In this document: piece by piece, positions 45,220 to 46,050 of the stretch
Layout of the letters: each line of letters starts with the position of its first letter
Position numbering within the stretch: the first letter of the stretch is position 1
NCBI RefSeq assembly: GCF_026013475.1
Contig: NZ_JAPDPH010000032.1
Location: 1-46,050 of the forward strand
From: Micromonospora yasonensis
GTDB taxonomy: Bacteria; Actinomycetota; Actinomycetes; Mycobacteriales; Micromonosporaceae
DNA length: 46,050 nucleotides
Reading direction: 5' to 3'
Program-made: the position numbers and the translations under genes
The notes under the pieces: model-generated
Told to the model about the DNA's origin: nothing
Databases searched by the model: none
Seen by the model: the letters and a program-made list of their open reading frames with translations, nothing else

Positions 45220-45681
45220 CTACGGCTGCCCGCCGAGTCCCAGTTCCGCGACGTGCTTCGCGAATGCCTCCAACGCCGCCGCGCCGACGGCCTTGTCTTG
45301 CTCACCGTTGCCGCCGCTGACCCCGACGGCGCCGACGATCTGGCCGTCGTACTCGATGGGGAAACCACCCACGAAGATCGCGAACTTTCCGGGGTACATG
45401 TGGCTGATCCCGAACGCCTCGTTGCCCGGCAGCGCCGGGCCGTTCGGCGGTTCGTTGAACTTGTGGGTGGCCCGCTCGTGTCCGGCCGCGGTGAACGCCT
45501 TGGCCATGGCAATCTCGACCCCGGTGAGGCGGGCACCGGGCAACCGGTGCAGTGCGAGCACATGGCCTCCGTCGTCGCAGACGCAGATCGTCTGCTTCAC
45601 TCCGATCTCCTCTGCCTTCGCGCGAGCTGCGGCGAGCATGGGGAGCGCGTCGTCGAGCGTGATTCGGTAGATCCTGTGCAC
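45220..45681 (-). CDS. GlcG/HbpS-like protein (DUF336)
   Basis: A 153-residue protein of the GlcG/HbpS family: LDDALPMLAAARAKAEEIGV, CVCDDGGHVLALHRLPGARL, AMAKAFTAAG, GGFPIEYDGQIVGAVGVSGG and NGEQDKAVGAAALEAF, in the family order. Members bind haem or cobalamin-like ligands or occur as accessory proteins beside glycolate, diol and allantoin-type catabolic genes. There is no signal peptide, unlike secreted HbpS. GTG 45681 has GAGGAGG four nt ahead. It is divergent from the PucR-like gene and close to the permease operon, fitting a small-molecule catabolic locus. Confidence 0.88.
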   Translation of the reverse strand: MHRIYRITLDDALPMLAAARAKAEEIGVKQTICVCDDGGHVLALHRLPGARLTGVEIAMAKAFTAAGHERATHKFNEPPNGPALPGNEAFGISHMYPGKFAIFVGGFPIEYDGQIVGAVGVSGGNGEQDKAVGAAALEAFAKHVAELGLGGQP

Positions 45682-45809
45682 CTTGCCTCCTCTGCCCTAC
45701 CAGCGGGCGGTCCGTGCGACCAGCCTGCCCGGGCACGGAGAGCGCCAACAATGGCTAGACTGCCGCGTTACGACGGGGGAAGCTTGTGCAACCTGTCCAA
45801 GGAGTTGTC

Positions 45810-46050
45810 ATGGCTGACCCAGCGGGAGTACTTGTTCAGGACGGCCCGCCCGACGACGCGGAGCCGCAGCAACTGACGGTGGGTCGGCTGCTGCAGGAAC
45901 GCCTGCTGCGCCCAGCGCGGCTGGCGGCCCCGGCCGAGACGCTCGGCACCGCCGTCACCTGGTGCCTGCCATGGGACGAGGTCCAGGCCACTGTCGGCCC
46001 CCTGCCCGGAGTTGTCGTCCATGCCCGGGCCGACCAGGTGCGGCTGGCGG
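45810..46050 (+). CDS. PucR-like regulator, N-terminal part (runs off the window)
   Basis: The first 80 residues: MADPAGVLVQDGPPDDAEPQ, then QLTVGRLLQERLLRPARLAA, then TAVTWCLPWDEVQATVGPLP, which resembles the PucR N-terminal sensor domain (VTVRELL...AGLDRPVTWVHVSE). The helix-turn-helix would lie beyond the window, so family assignment is tentative. AAGGAG stands six nt before ATG 45810. A -10-like TAGACT at about 45753-45758 may be its promoter. PucR regulators control purine and other nitrogen-compound catabolism and often sit beside the genes they govern, here possibly the GlcG-like gene or the NIF3-permease operon. Confidence 0.55.
   Translation, partial: MADPAGVLVQDGPPDDAEPQQLTVGRLLQERLLRPARLAAPAETLGTAVTWCLPWDEVQATVGPLPGVVVHARADQVRLA

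Overview
The window is about 70% G+C. Its coding shows strong G/C bias at third codon positions, frequent GTG starts, GAGG/AAGGAG ribosome sites and several genes whose start codon sits about 7 nt after a TANNNT -10 box. Together with the gene families present this points to an actinomycete chromosome, most likely a Micromonosporaceae relative. That placement is inferred from style and family content, not from a marker gene. I see no rRNA, tRNA or CRISPR array.

Layout. (1) 97-9649 is a run of exported hydrolases: a Tat-type penicillin-acylase-family enzyme, an M64 metallopeptidase with a repeat-rich C-terminus, an S15 Xaa-Pro peptidase and a GH3 lipoprotein resembling LpqI/NagZ. (2) 9744-11536 is a decayed strip holding the tail of a short-chain dehydrogenase, a DUF4386-like membrane protein and a decapitated HSL-type esterase. 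(3) 11537-18608 is a tightly coupled three-gene minus-strand operon: a 1902-residue ThuA / sorbosone-dehydrogenase / PKD / CBM6 / concanavalin-like / FIMAH exoprotein and two small membrane-anchored proteins. A ROK repressor lies upstream on the same strand. (4) 20944-24464 is a tandem pair of ABC-F ATPases of antibiotic-resistance type, preceded by a 10-codon leader ORF with a strong ribosome site and hairpins. A 44-codon scrap of an AfsR-type regulator lies beside it. (5) 25041-31928 holds small accessory genes: a SRPBCC protein, a secreted protein, a frameshifted PH/SHOCT membrane protein, a PadR regulator with its permease-prefix partner, YceI, DUF2267, an intradiol-type dioxygenase and a SnoaL-like protein. 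Remnants of an IS3 transposase, a VOC protein and an alpha/beta hydrolase are mixed in. (6) 32360-41409 is a defence island: a complete type II Wadjet operon (jetABCD, minus strand) with a divergent VapBC-like toxin-antitoxin pair. (7) 41756-46050 is a catabolic or transport locus: a permease and a NIF3-like protein behind a near-consensus promoter and a roughly 230-nt structured leader, a divergent MpsC-family gene, a GlcG/HbpS-like protein and the start of a PucR-like regulator.

How the parts work together. The jet genes are linked by 4-nt stop/start overlaps and should form one SMC-nuclease complex acting against plasmids. The ThuA operon is also joined by stop/start overlaps, so its three products probably act together at the cell surface. 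The ABC-F genes look inducible through translation of the leader ORF. The clearest candidates for something not yet described are the ThuA-dehydrogenase operon with its two membrane partners, the structured leader of the NIF3-permease operon and the ABC-F leader ORF.
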